Origin: Allodiplogaster sudhausi | Lineage: Eukaryota > Nematoda > Chromadorea > Rhabditida > Diplogasteridae | NCBI GenBank assembly: GCA_945643635.1 | Contig: CALZFC010000081.1 | Span: forward strand, 408,501 to 472,500 | DNA length: 64,000 nucleotides | Reading direction: 5' to 3' | Shown: piece by piece, positions 43,725 to 56,275 of the stretch | Position numbering within the stretch: the stretch's first letter is position 1 | How the letters are laid out: each line of letters starts with the position of its first letter | Notes under the pieces: model-generated | Database searches by the model: none | The model's input: only the letters and a program-made list of their open reading frames with translations | What the model was told of the DNA's origin: nothing | Program-made: the position numbers and the translations under genes

Positions 43725-45996
43725 CTATATGAATGTGTGAGGTGGCCCGCCATTGTTCCCGTTCGTAGAGATTAGTCGTGTTTCCTCCTGGTAAGAGTGT
43801 GGAAACATGTCAGTATAACAGAAGTAAGGAAGAAGGAAAAGGAAGGCTTACAGATTTGCGAGGCGCACTGGAATGGTGTTGGTGGTGATGTCGAGTGGGT
43901 TGCTGCTTCACTTGGTCCATGGACAAGACTCCTCTTCTCTTCTTCGGCATCTTGGAACGAGCCTGAGTGTGGGAGTAGAACATCGCGAAGTTGGAGACGA
44001 TGACCTGGAAAGGAGGGAGCAGTGAAGTGAGTATTCTTGACCACCTTCAACTGGACTCACAGGAACGGGAAGGGCAATGGTGAGTACTCCGGCCAAGGCA
44101 CAGATCGAACCAATCAGACGACCGAGGTACGTGTGAGGAGTGATGTCCCCGTAGCCGATCGTTGTCATTGTTACGATCTGCAAGACGTTCGAGTGCTTCC
44201 TACCAATATCTAATTGAATCTCTCTTTGTTTCCCCGTTAAGATGAGCACTGCCCACTTTCCTCTTAGCCCTGATGACTTACCGCCCACCAAAGCCCGATG
44301 GGAATTGAAGTAAACTGGTTGTCCTTGTTTTCCTCGACTCGCTCAGCATAATAGACAAGAGACGCGAAGACAACAATGCCGAGGACAAGGAAGAACACCA
44401 GCAACATCAACTCTTTTGCAGATGCTCTGCAGCCAAGCTATCCTAATCTCTCTCTCTCTCCTCTCTCTCGCCCTCCTCTCTCTCGCTCTCCTCTCTCTCT
44501 CTCTCCGCTCTCTCTCTCTCTTTTGTTTCTCTTCATTTCTGCCCCGCACGTTTAGCTAACCGGAAGGTGTGCATGAGAATCTTAAGTCCATTAGAGTGCT
44601 GAGTGAGCTTGAATAATCTCATAATTCTTATAATAGAGAAGAATTCGAGATCCGCGGATGTTCCGAGCATGTTCATGACGAGGTCGACGTAGAATGTAAG
44701 GGTGGCCACGAGATCGATGAGATTCACGGGCGCCTTAAGCAAGCACTTCTTTCCCTTCTTCCCTCTCGGTACCTTTTCCCACTCTTCTAATCTAAACCTC
44801 CGTTCCCTTTCTTTGCTTCATCGCCAAGGCTTTGCCATTCTTCCTACCAGACAATTTATACATCCCATCTTCTGTACAATGCATGGAAACGCCACCAGTC
44901 ATTAAACTGGAGCTGAGAATGGAGAAGACTTTGAGAGTGAGAGGGAAGGAGAGAGGGAGAGAGAGAAAGAGAGAGAGATAGAGAGAGAGAGAGATGCAGC
45001 CGGAGCAAGCAGAGTGAGAAAGTACATTAGTACGGCATGAGAACGGAGAACGAAGGATTTGAGAAAACGGTGTTGCGGGAATGTCTTTCGTAAATAAGAG
45101 AATACGACAAGATGAACACTGACCCTCAGATATTCAATCTTGGCAGGACAAGTAAGGAATCGGATGAGAATCTCAATAGTGAACCACACGTTGCAGACTG
45201 TTTCGACGGCCTGGAAGAAGCGAGGGAAGGGTTGAAGGCAGGAGAGGAGGCAGGACTAACCAGGAAGGCAGTGTAGGCCTTGGAGTTGACTTTGTCGACA
45301 GAGAGAGTGTGGTATGAGTGGAGATGAGAGGGAGGGTAGACGCGGCTGAGCGAGGGAGGGGATGAGAAATTCGCGTGGAGCTTCAACTCAGATCGACGGA
45401 GACCTGGATGGGTTTTGAGGCAGAAGGCGCAGATGGCAGTGAGCAGGAAGAATACGGACACCACGGCCACCACCTGAATGGACTCGGAGGGTCAGTTTCA
45501 GAGGATAGAGGAAGAGTCATCCTCAGACTCGCCTTCGCTGCCGTGGACGAGCTCGGTTCGTCGAAGAGTCGCCATATCTTCGGTTTCAGCTTCTGCCATC
45601 TACTCAAGGAGTCATTGTGGAAGTCGTCCTCCCAGCCAAATCGCCGGTACAATTCCTTCAATCCTATTAGCATCCATGTTATCTCGTAACATTACCCATC
45701 ATTATGTGTTACTATTTGCTGTGACTGACAATCAATTACATTTGCATATGAAGAAAGAGAGAAGGAGAATGAGCATGGAAAGAAAAGAGAATCCAGAACG
45801 AATAAAGCTGATTTAGAAAAGACACAGAATCATGGTTTAGGAATTCTGTGTTTCGTGTCTTCCTCTGCAAGAGAGAAGCTGAACATGCAACGTGACCAGC
45901 AAGCATACTACTGAATGACAGATGAGAGAGAGATGGACTAGGAGAAAGAGAAGAAGAGACAGAAAAAATGAGAGAGAGGGAGGACATTTAGAAAAA

Positions 45997-46037
<41 letters not shown>

Positions 46038-46164
46038 AGAGGCGGAAAGTGAATGGATAGAGAAAAATGAGAGAGAGAGAATAAAGATGGGGACAATGAG
46101 AAGAAGGAGAAAGAGAGAGAGAGAGAGAGAGCGTGTGCGCGCGCGAGAGAGAGAGAGAGAGCGT

Positions 46165-46198
<34 letters not shown>

Positions 46199-49100
46199 AA
46201 GCGCGCGAGAGAGAGAGATAGAGAGAAAGCATCAGGAGTAGGAGGGAGATGGTAAAAAAATAAATAAAATGGCTAGCTGACCTGTCCCTCGGACCGTTCC
46301 AAATCAGTGTCAATGTCGAGTTTGTCGAGTGCAGCGAGGACTTCTTGGGTGTCTCTCGTGGCAGAAAGAGTCATCCAACAACAAGGCTCGCATTCATTCG
46401 AATCCAATCCCCAGTACTGCAACCTTCTGAATTCCATCTCTCGCACTTTGGTCAGATTCACGTGAACGACCTCTTAACCGCTTCGCACGTTTAATTATGC
46501 AATTAAACGATTCCTTTCCTAACTGTAAGATGTACTATGAAAGAATGTAAATTTAGAGAAAGAGAGAGATGGAGAGAGAGAGAAAGAGTGAAAGACGGAA
46601 GGGAGTGAGACAGCAAGGATGAAGAGTGTGACAGAGAAAGAAGAGAGCGAGGAGTGAAAGAGGGATGCGGAAGGATGGGAGATAATGACAGATGAAGAGA
46701 GAGCGTGAGAACTAGAAGACAGCCAGTACGGTAGAAAAGGAAGAAGAAGCATTGGACATCCAATTTGGTGGACATTAAAGGAGGCCTTAAGGGAAAAACT
46801 CCTACCACGAATTCCCTGACGGATTTGGACGGAATGATAAAAAGAACGTAGTAAAGAATGAACAGAAATGGTGGTACTGCCCCTTGCCTCTCTCCCCAGA
46901 AACTTGTGGTTTGCACCACTGCCAGGTGAGCCTACGTGTTAAGAAAAACCCGTCCAATGTTGGCTGCGCGCATCATATGTATGCAATTAATGGGCACGAC
47001 ACGGTTGGCCCCAGCGGCCGCAGTGTTGCTCTGTTAAAAATGTTTGAAAATGGCGGGAAAATAAAATATTAGGGAATTCAAAGTAGAAAGCAGTGTTAAT
47101 TTCCTCAGGGCATGAAGGTTTTCGTGACTTCGAGACACTTGCAATCGAAGTTTCTAGCACAACCCGACCAAATAAGGCGAAAAAAACAAGACACTATTTA
47201 TTCGCCTCGGACTTCCTTTAAACGTGCCTCTTCAGACTAATCCAACAGTCGGCCGGCCTTCTCTTATCTATTCTCCTTCGTCTCTGTCATTTCTTCGCTA
47301 GCTCTGGCTTATTTTCCTTTGTCATTTCCATTTGTCCCCCATTTGTCTTCCTTTCTTGACAGCATGACGTCATTCATTGCCTTGTCTGTCTTCTCTTCAC
47401 TTGGAGGGGATCACGGGAAGAGTCTGAATTATTATACCGAAAGGAGATGAGGACCCTACTATTTTTTTCCATTCAGAAATGGACAAAATTATCATTAGTG
47501 GCTGAGCGGATTTCAGATCTTCCGCCATTTTTCTATTCTGCCTCTTCCCCCTCTTCATCCAAAACATTCTCTTCTGCCTCTCTTCCCCTCTTCATCCATA
47601 ACGCTCTCTCTCACTTCCTTCTGCTTCTCTTTCCCCTCTTCATCTGCAACAATACTTCGCTTATCTCCTGCTCCTTTCCAGACTCGGTGTCGAGTGTCCC
47701 AATGGCATCTTGCTCCCTCGATCTCTCTCCCTCCTGCGCCCTCCATCTCGATCTAATCTACCTGTCTATTTGTCCATCTCTCTCCCTCTTTGTTTCTCCA
47801 TTCCTCTCTCTTTCATCTCTTTGTCTCTTCTCTCTTTAACTCTCTGCTTTCCTCATCATATTGAGGGCAATCTAGAAGACGGAGAGCCATGAAGATCTGG
47901 CACAGCAGAAGAGAAAGGAGGCAACTCCGCTAGCAGTGCACGTTAAGACGAGGGCAGCAAAAGGATGAAGCAAATTATGGAGCAGTGGCCATCTTCATGG
48001 GCATGCACGGGGTGCAGAAGGGTGCAGGGGAGGACAGAGAGAGAGAAAGAGAGAGAGGGATAGAGAGTGGGGGTTGTGGAGAGAGAGGAAGACAGATGAG
48101 AGAGAGGACGAGAGGGTGAAGAGAGAGAGGAGAGTTGCAAGGGGAAGCTCCAACCTTAAGTTCTTCCTCGAAGAGTGGTCCACAAACATCAAGAGGGTAG
48201 TGCAGTTTGCCCGTTCGGTAGTAGTTGAGCACTTGGGCGAAAACCTTAACAGGCCTAATTATCAGAAGTCTTCTCTTGTTACACAAATTACCAAAAGCAA
48301 TTGTGCCATCACTTGTTCTCCTTATGGAAGAAGGGATGGGCGCATGTCTGAGGCTTATGAGGAACGAGTGCCAGAGAGAGCGAGAGAGAGAGAGAGAGAG
48401 AGACAAAGGAGGAAGGAGAGATTACGAGAGAAAGGTACTGCAGAGAGGCGAGAAATGTTTCCCTTTTCCATCTCTCATCGCACATAACAACGCATCTTTC
48501 TACGACCCGGCGGAAGAGTTAAAGCTTCACTCATCAAATTTCAGCTCCCCGGTGATGAGTTTCGAGAGAGAGAATAGAGAGAAGAGAGGTGGCAATGGAG
48601 GGAGAGGGAACATGCGATGGGAAGAGAGGGAAGAGAGAGAGAGAAGAGGACGACAACAAGAACTAAAGTAGCGTTGCAAGATGACAGTGTGAAATACGCC
48701 ATGGAACAACGACCTCCTTGTCTCCATGGAATCGAGTCATCCATTCATTTCCTCCTTTGCTCTCATCATTCCACTCTTACTCCTAATATTCGTCAGCGAT
48801 GACGGAAGTATTGACAGTCTAGCTTCGTGGAAAAGAACGAAAGGTAAGGAGAAAGACGAAAAGGAAGATCTGAGACAGAGAAAGAGTGAGAAAGAGTAGT
48901 GTGAATAGATAAGAGAGTCCCAGTGGGTGGGGAAGACTCGTAAAGGAGAAGCGCAGGCAGGTGCAAGGAAAACTAAAGCTATGAAGTTATGTATTTTCGC
49001 TTCCTTTGCTCTGCAGATATCCAATAAAAAGTGTAATCTGGCATAGAGAAAATCCGTAAAAAAGAAGCGAAAATCTGAGACTGACTGCGGGATGGCGGTC

Positions 49101-49250
49101 GAAGAAGTACTCGTTGAGGAGGGGGTCGTAGTTGGCGAGATTGGTCGTGAGGCGAGAGAGGCGCGTGGCGGGGATCTTCTTCAGGGTGTGTTTGTACGTC
49201 TCGTGGCGGACTCCCCCCACATTCAGCACCACGCGATACTCGCTGTCCAT
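43725..49250 (-). CDS. Shaw-type (Kv3) voltage-gated potassium channel
   Basis: Exons right to left: 49250-49086 (T1: [30 protein letters not shown]), 48244-48155 ([20 protein letters not shown]), 46416-46282 ([15 protein letters not shown]) and 45655-45533 ([12 protein letters not shown]...LFDEPSSS). 45473-45261 holds S1 ([17 protein letters not shown]) and the outer loop. Then S2 (FTIEILIRF), S3-S4 ([33 protein letters not shown]), S5 ([19 protein letters not shown]), and the pore with filter TIGYGD plus S6 ([11 protein letters not shown]). The C-terminus starts [20 protein letters not shown] and is His/Gln-rich; TAG is at 43725-43727. The T1 motifs and the CCWM zinc region identify the Shaw subfamily (C. 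elegans EGL-36 or SHW-3; I cannot tell which). S4 has a shorter positive array than Shaker channels. The intron 45474-45532 starts GC instead of GT. Introns are up to 1.7 kb and filled with (GA)n on the plus strand. Confidence 0.95.
45985..46225. repeat. (GA)n with alternating (GC)n blocks
   Basis: Intron of the K+ channel gene: (GA)n interrupted by GTGTGCGCGCGCG (46134-46146) and GTGCGCGCGCGCG (46163-46175), alternating purine-pyrimidine runs able to adopt Z-DNA. Confidence 0.8.
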
Positions 49251-50661
49251 CTGGGGGCCGGAGACGCAGCCACTTACGGGGGATCTGCATCGAGAGATTG
49301 ACAAAGGAAAGGAGTTGCATATCCTAGCTGTTTATAGGATGAGTACTGAAAGCAGACAAAGGGAAGGAGGAAGCGGAGTAGCTGCAAGGGAAACTCTTCA
49401 CTTCTTACACCTCATTTGTCGCATTTTGACCACTTTTAAAGTGCACACAACGGCCTGGAAAGCACAATAAATGTCATGAGAGGTGGCGACAGCAGAAATG
49501 ACAAGAAGAAAGGGCAGAAGCACATGAGAGAGAGAGGGAAAGAGAAGGAGTGAGAGAGTGAGCAAGAGAGAGAGGGAGAGAGTGAGAGAGCGAGAGAAGG
49601 AACATGGAGGGAGGATGGTGCGACGCCTAGACATACTAGAAGATACAACGGGAATATGAAGCAGCTGAAAAGGGGACAGAAAATAAAGAGAAAGTAAGGA
49701 GAGAGTGAAGATACAGAGAAATGAGAGGGACAGAACACAGACGGGATCACTGTTAAAGTTCCAGAAATCAGCCGAAGCAGACTTTTATTCCAAAGAACTG
49801 CTGCAGAGACGACTACTTCCATCTGCATGACAAAGAATGAAGAGAGTGGAGAGAGGAAGGGAGAGAGATAGAGATGGAGAGAGATAAGGAGGGAGAGAGG
49901 GAGAGCGGGAGAGAGAGAGATAATGATGCAATGGAAAACAGAGCGTAGAAGACGGGACTTCTCCCCTTTTCTTTCTCTCCAAGGGAAAAAATAAAAGTAT
50001 TTTTCAAATAGAAGGATGATTTGAAGGAACCAAAAAAGACAAAAGAACACCGTGGAATAAGGTAAAAATTATCCTAAGAATTCCTTCTCGTGGATCTCTG
50101 CGAGGAAACGACGGGATCTAGCCAGATGTCTGCACCTGTTAGCTGAAGAGAGAAGGGAGTGCAAAACGCGGAGAGAGAAAGGAGAGGGAACGAGAGAGTG
50201 GGAGAGAGGAAAGAGAGAGTGGGAGAGAGGAAAGAGAGAGTGGGAGAGACGAAAGAGAGAGTGTGAGAGAGGAAAGAGGGAGTGGGAGAGAGGAAAGAGA
50301 GAGTGGGAGAGAGGAATGAGAGAGAACAGAGATGCTGGAGAAAAGCGCAGAGAGCTCTCGAGAAAAAGGGAGGCGAAAGAGAGTAGGCGGTGAAAGGGAG
50401 GAGCGAGCCAGAGAAAAAAAATGTGTTAAATTGAAAAGGGCATGTATGTATGTACACACATATGTACATAGACATGCACTTCGGAGTGAATGGAATCGGG
50501 TCGTAAAATGTTCATGTGGCAGGGGTAATTCTCGCTGTTGGAAGGTGTTTTTGGCTTCTCTTACTATTCTTTTTCACTCCATTCTCTATCCTTGCCTTGC
50601 TATTTTGCCACACTCTACAACATACACCGCCCCCCCCCAGCCCTCTCTTTCTTCACTCTCT

Positions 50662-50699
<38 letters not shown>

Positions 50700-51830
50700 T
50701 TCTCCTGCATCTTTCTCTCTTTCAATCTCCCACTACAACTGAATTTATATGCTTGTATTGTTTCCCCACTGCCTCTAGGACAAAAAGCGCTTCATTTCCA
50801 TCTATTACTCTTCTCTGGCCTTTGCCGCGCATTCTAAATGTACATAGAAGAGTAAAATGGCCGAAGAAGCCGAGAAAGCGAGGGAAGTGAATCCGAGGGA
50901 GTGAGCATGCTGGTGATGTCTCCCTCTCTCTTTCTGCCGTTCTCTATCTCTCTACCACCTCCATCTCTCTCCTTCTGCCATTTTCTTTCTCTCTCTCTCT
51001 CTCTCTCTCTCTGACATTCCCTTTCCCTCTGACTTCTCTTTTTCTCACCCCTCCCCATTCCCTTCTTCTCTACGTCCCTCTCTCTCTCTGCCGTTCTCTC
51101 TCTCTACACCCTCTCCCTCTCTCTCTCTGCCACTCTCTTTCTTTCTACACCCTCTCCTTCTCTGTGATATTCTCTTTCTCTCTACACCCTCTCCCTCTCC
51201 GTGCTATTCTCTTTCTCTCTCCACTCTCTCCCTCTCTCTGCCACTCTCTTTCTGTCTACACCCTCTCCCTCTCTTTGCCACTCTCTTTCTGTCTACACCC
51301 TCTCCCTCTCTCTGCCACTCTCTTTCTCTCTACACCCTCTCCCTCTCTCTGCCACTCTCTTTCTCTCTACTCTATCTTATCTTTCCCTTCTTCTTCTTCT
51401 TTCCTCGTTCTTTCACTCCCTCTGTCTACCCCTCTTTTCTCCTTTATCAGGTATAACTTACAATGTCGGATACATCGGCCGAGAGCGTGTGTCATGAGAA
51501 GAAGATAAAAGGAGATCTTCCATGGGGGGAGACTCGAGTGTATTACTTGGTATTTGTATACCGAAATACACGTGAGACCTTACAAGATGTATGGGAGTAC
51601 GCAGATGGAGGGATAACACGTGGATGCGGAGGCGGAGCGACCTGGCCCCAGAATCACCCGGAATGTGCGCAAGATGTTATTAACACCTTTATCTAAGTGA
51701 ATGAAATGATGCTGGATATTACAAGGGAGAAGGATGGCCGAGGCTGCTTTGAGTGCAGACATGCTCTGGAGGTCTAAATTGTCGCCACTGCTCGAGGGGC
51801 GGCAAGATGCCATAGCCAGGCTGGCTTCAA
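49251..51830. other. repeat-rich intergenic region
   Basis: GA-rich tracts on the plus strand (49500-49600, 49850-49920, 50160-50420, with a GAAAGAGAGAGTGGGAGAGAG unit repeated about six times at 50200-50315) give way to CT-rich tracts (50640-50720, 50920-51370, with repeated CTCTTTCTCTCTACACCCTC units). A unique island at 51450-51700 is open on both strands but lacks supporting splice sites. I can support no gene. Confidence 0.5.
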
Positions 51831-51839
51831 TCTTTCTCA

Positions 51840-52286
51840 AGACCATTTTACTTCCTTGCCTCCTTCAATGCGACATTGTAGTCTTCGAGATGGAAATGCT
51901 CTTGCTTTGTCGGCAGTCTCTGCTTCTTGCAAAGTGCACCAAGTTCGTGAGAATGAAGAGGGGAGGGGGGAAGACAGGAGTTCTTTGCCTGCAGAGAACA
52001 TTCAGACCTGGCACTGCCGATGCTGCTCATCTTGCTGCCAAGCAGTCGCGGACTGTCTCAGTTGACGTGACTCTGGTGAGTGGAAGAAGAGAGTCTCAGT
52101 TGACGTGACTCTGGTGAGTGGAAGAAGAGAGGGCCGGCCAGGCTGCCGTGGCCTAGCAACTCGGGCTTGGATTCTCCGGGTTGCCTTCACACGCCATTCG
52201 CATTGTGCGATTCAAGCAATGGAAAGGTTTGCTCCTCCCGAGTAGTCTCGCATTCCCTCTCTACATATAACTATCCCTCTCTCTCT

Positions 52287-52332
<46 letters not shown>

Positions 52333-52585
52333 TACTCTCTCCTTCTCTCTCTATCTCTCTCTCTCTCTCCTTCTCTCTCTCTCTCTTACTCTCTCTGGAT
52401 ACTCTCGCACTCTGTCAGTGTTGCAGAGGTTTCCTTGTCTAGTGTATCGTCGTCCCGGCAGTGTACCTTCCAACCTTGTCTGCTTATTTAACAAGCTTGC
52501 GCAGCTGCCTGCGGCTTCTCTCTTAGAACTCTCTTCCCGCTCTCCAAGTGGCAAGTGCATTCTTACTCTAGAAGTAGTTAAGTGA
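51840..52585 (+). CDS. doubtful plus-strand exons
   Basis: A non-repetitive stretch at 51840-52150 stays open in several frames on both strands and contains a duplicated GTGAGT donor. After a CT-rich block, an exon-like segment from about 52432 (after GTTGCAG) reads PCLVYRRPGSVPSNLVCLFN and on to TGA at 52583-52585. No homology is recognised and the phases were not resolved; a minus-strand gene is also possible. Confidence 0.25.
52055..52130. repeat. perfect 38-bp tandem duplication
   Basis: GTCTCAGTTGACGTGACTCT and the following 18 bases (GGTGAGTGGAAGAAGAGA) occur twice back to back with no mismatch. Each copy contains GGTGAGT, a consensus 5' splice site. Confidence 0.95.
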
Positions 52586-53208
52586 TAGAATTTTCTCTTT
52601 CTGTCATTATAGATGTTAAAAAATATACGATGAAACAATTATTTATGTCTATGGTATGCTCTTGACAGAATAAGGCGTGATATATGAAGAGCAGTAAAAG
52701 GTGAAAGAACCACCTAAAAAGAGAGGTGAGAGATTAGATCATTGTGATAGTAGGCAAGATATGAATGAATATGCCGAGAGAGAAGAGAGAGGGATGAGAG
52801 AGAGAGGAGAGAGAGAAAGAGAGAGAAAGAGGAGAAGAAGGGGAAAGAATGGACGAGCTGTTAGTGGAAGGTGCTGGTCGAGACCGACAGAATACTACGG
52901 AGCAATCTGCTGATGACTAGGGCAAGATGACCCTGCTTTGCTATTCCGGAGCAATGGGAAATAAAGGAACAAGGGAGATAGAGGGAAAAAGAGAGAGAGA
53001 AAAGAGAGAAAGAGGCAGAAAGAGAGAGAGGGAGTAAGAGAGAGAGAGAGAAATGAGGGAGAGAGGAGGGGAGGGAGAGAATGGCAGGAGGGATAGCGAT
53101 AGCCAGAGGCTGACCTGGTAGGCATGGCACAATCTCTCGTTCGTTACTCCTGTTCTGGTCGCTATTTCCTGAATAAGTCTGTTTCATCTTTCTCCTCGTT
53201 TATCTAAC

Positions 53209-53427
53209 TTAATCATCCTCGAATTGCCAATTTTGATTCTTATTTTCTTTCTCGTCCCCCACTGCTGTTAGTCCCATGACAGGCCCGCCCTTTCTTCTTC
53301 TCGCTCTACCATCTTTGAATTGACTGACAAAGTTCCCACTGTCTGAATTGCCATTGCTTTCATATTCATCGAATGAAAGCGAGCCAGTCAATCTTAAACT
53401 GCTCTCTCGCATAACAAAGAATTCCAT
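53209..53427 (-). CDS. small acidic/polar protein or terminal exon
   Basis: An ATG-started frame of 72 residues (RESSLRLTGSLSFDEYESNG, then GNFVSQFKDGRARRRKGG, ending NWQFEDD) free of simple repeats, unlike its surroundings, with TGA at 53209-53211. It could be a small gene or the last exon of a minus-strand gene whose upstream exons lie near 53500-53700. Just downstream another short frame (from 53187, YSGNSDQNRSNEREIV) ends at a good donor, so a longer transcript is possible. No family recognised. Confidence 0.35.
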   Translation of the reverse strand: MEFFVMRESSLRLTGSLSFDEYESNGNSDSGNFVSQFKDGRARRRKGGPVMGLTAVGDEKENKNQNWQFEDD

Positions 53428-53939
53428 ATCAAATACGAGAATTTGTTCCTTTAAATGGATCCCGGCATGAAATTCTTTTTTCTCTTTTCCGTTATAGTCT
53501 TTATTTATATGTAGATATCCATCTCCTCTGCATAGTCTTTGCCACTTGTGGAAGTAGGGAAGAGGGATGAATATCGCAAGTAGAAGACAGTTTGAGAAGT
53601 CATTAAAAATAGAAAGTGAAGGAGACTCTCGAAATGCAAGAAGAAGGCGGACGGAGCGAATGGAATTTCAAACATGAGGTTCTGCTCAATTTTGAGAATC
53701 ATGGGATAATGAAAACGAAAAGAGGAAAGAGAAGGTCAGCCAGGCAAGCAAAGCCTGCTTAGCCTTGCCGCGGGCAGCTTTGACTGCCATCCCGTCGAAG
53801 ATCTCCTTTCTCTGAATCTCCTCTCTCCGCATACTCATTCCTCTTTCTTCTTATATGAAACCTGCTGATTCGTTGCGAGTCCGAGAGGGTCACCTATCAC
53901 ATTGACACTCTCTGCAGAGGCCTATATCATATCCCCCAT

Positions 53940-54045
53940 CTCTCTCTCTCTCTCTGTCTTTCTCTCTGTATCTCTCTCCTGTCACTCTCTGTGTCTCTGT
54001 CTCTCCCTCTATATCTCTCTCCTTCTTTCTCTCTCTCTTTCTCAT
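53940..54045. repeat. (CT)n-rich tract before the TSP1 gene
   Basis: Simple CT-rich sequence about 90 bases upstream of the first TSP1 gene's start codon. Confidence 0.8.
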
Positions 54046-54134
54046 CATTTCCCTATCAGCCCTGGGCAGTGAGGGAGGGCAGAGCAGTGTTGTGTGCCTG
54101 ACCCGCTGAGTGCGGTTGAGTTGCCCTGGCTGAT

Positions 54135-55392
54135 ATGATTACGAATAACTGTCGCAGTCTTATCTTCTGCACTCTTTTCCTTCCTCTCTCACTGTATGCA
54201 GGTATCGCTTCTGTTCGGCCTCTTTTCAATGACTTAATTATTACTGACTTTTTCTCTAGTTTGAGACGAAATGATTAACACTTTTCATGTCCTTCTTTCC
54301 AGCAACTTTTGATGCTCCGAAGGGCAGTGGAGTAATTGTGAGCATCGAGAATGGACAGAAGGTTCACATTTCTTGCAAGTTGTTGCGCACACTATCAGAT
54401 ATTCATTATGATTGTCTCACTCAGTCATATCAGGCAGCCTTTTTATAACTCTCTATTTACTCTTTTTCCTCTGCTCTTCCTCCTTCATCTCATTCGAATT
54501 GTAGGGCCTTGATGTTGGCAAGGAAGACCGAACTCGCTTCGATCTTCTGGAACAATTTCGGCCTCTTTCAAGAGCTGCATCTATTCAAGGTTAGCTTTTT
54601 ATATGTTCATATGTATGTTCAGCTGTGTTTTATACTATCTTCTTTATGTTTTTTTTTTAAATAAATTTCGTGGTTGTGATTAAAAAATGTAATATAAAAA
54701 ATATTTATCTGCTAGATTTTGTTATTTCCTTTTTTTAATTCTTCTTTTGGTTGTACCTTTCATTTTTGTATTTTGACGTTCTGTTTGTAATTCTATATAT
54801 TTCTTCAACATTCCGTTTTGTTCGTGATTCTGAATTCTTGCAGGCACTGACCTCGATGTCCTGCGAACTCGTCTGGCTGGAGTCAAGAACGTTGAAGAAG
54901 CCGCCATAAACAGCATCGAGGAGTTAAGCGAAGATACGGCAGAGGAGAGAGAGGAGACGGAGGGCGCAGAGACGCAGAGCAACCTTCTGCCGGCTACGAC
55001 CACTCGAACAATGAGTTAGATTGACGACTACAATTAGTGAAAGAATAGAGTAGATGTGAATGATGATTGGCAGTGGTGACTGGAGAGTGGACTGCGTGGA
55101 GTGCGTGGTCCGCGTGCAGATGGGGGCAGCGAGTGCGCACTCGCATCTGCTTCTCCCGTCTGGCGTCTTGGCATGTCCACTGTCCGGGGGATGCCAAGCA
55201 GGTTGGTCTTTCTCTCACTTTCTGGAAGCTCCTAGCAGGTCATTCTTAATAATTTATATTACTAGTAAGGAGCATATAAAATGATAATGAATGTCTAATC
55301 AGGTCTCCCAGTGCTTCGATGCTCAGCGGAAGACGGAAGTCGCGTCTGATCCGTGGACAATTGAGAAGGAAATCACCGGTGGAAGACTCTAA
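54135..55392 (+). CDS. secreted protein with one thrombospondin type-1 repeat
   Basis: Six exons. 54135-54201 encodes a signal peptide (MITNNCRSLIFCTLFLPLSL). The second starts at 54303 (ATFDAPKGSGVIVSIENG); its donor is ambiguous (GTGAGC, GTTCAC or a GC donor at 54434 all keep frame). Then 54505-54589 (DVGKEDRTRFDLLEQFRPLS), 54844-55014 (a helical then acidic Thr-rich linker), 55074-55201 with the TSP1 repeat (GEWTAWSAWSACRWGQRVRT, then RICFSR), and 55303-55392 ending TAA. The WxxWSxC start and RxR motif are the C-mannosylation and core-stacking residues of TSP1 domains in extracellular matrix or guidance proteins. All junction phases from exon 3 on agree. I cannot assign an orthologue. It is followed by a second TSP1 gene in the same orientation. 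Confidence 0.82.
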
Positions 55393-55836
55393 GCTTTAAA
55401 ATATAAGGTTTGTAAGGAAAAAAAGGACTAGAAATGTAATCTATGTATGTTATTGCGCGTCCACCTTCGGAATATCAAGGATTGACTCCTTCTCTTTTGA
55501 TGCCCACCATCCAGCCAATTTCCTCTCCGCGCATTCCTCGCTGCTTAATAATTTGTAATTTCTGAGACTTGTTTAAAGTCTTTTATATATGATTTTTGCA
55601 TTATTGACATAATTTAACAGGTCTGATAATAAAGAAACCATCAGAGACTTATGAACAGGCGACTCCACAACTGCTTACAATGAAATAAGATGAAAAATCA
55701 AGGAAGATAGTATGTGCAAAGAAAATGAGATGAATATCTATGGGTCAGATTGCGTCTCTACTTCTCTTCTTCTCCGTTTCTCTCTTTCAATTTCGCTATC
55801 TCTTTCATCTTTTCTTGATCTACCTCTCTGTCTCGT

Positions 55837-55911
<75 letters not shown>

Positions 55912-55968
55912 ATCTAGATAATTTCCGTTACCTGTCGTTCACTCTCCAACTACTCTAACCCTCATCTT

Positions 55969-56016
<48 letters not shown>

Positions 56017-56234
56017 GCTCTCATTTTCTTCTTCTCTCACTCTTTCTCTCTATTTCTCTCCCTCTCTCTCTCCCAATTTTCTTTCTCTCTTCTCTCTGTA
56101 GTTAGCTGACCCAAAATGCAAAAAAGGTAAAAGAGAAAGCAGAAGAAAGAGAGAGCGGTAAAACGAGCGAAGCTCGCACAAGCGGCTGCCTCTAGCCGGC
56201 TACCTGCCTAGCAGGCAGGACTAATCAGGAAACG

Positions 56235-56275
<41 letters not shown>

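Noticed and set aside
45922..46221. Arg/Glu-rich plus-strand protein
   Set aside because: Translation of (GA)n/(GC)n in an intron of the K+ channel gene.
53735..53800. Possible structured RNA around GGCAAGCAAAGCCTGCTTAG
   Set aside because: Pairings are short and compete with each other; no known RNA family features.
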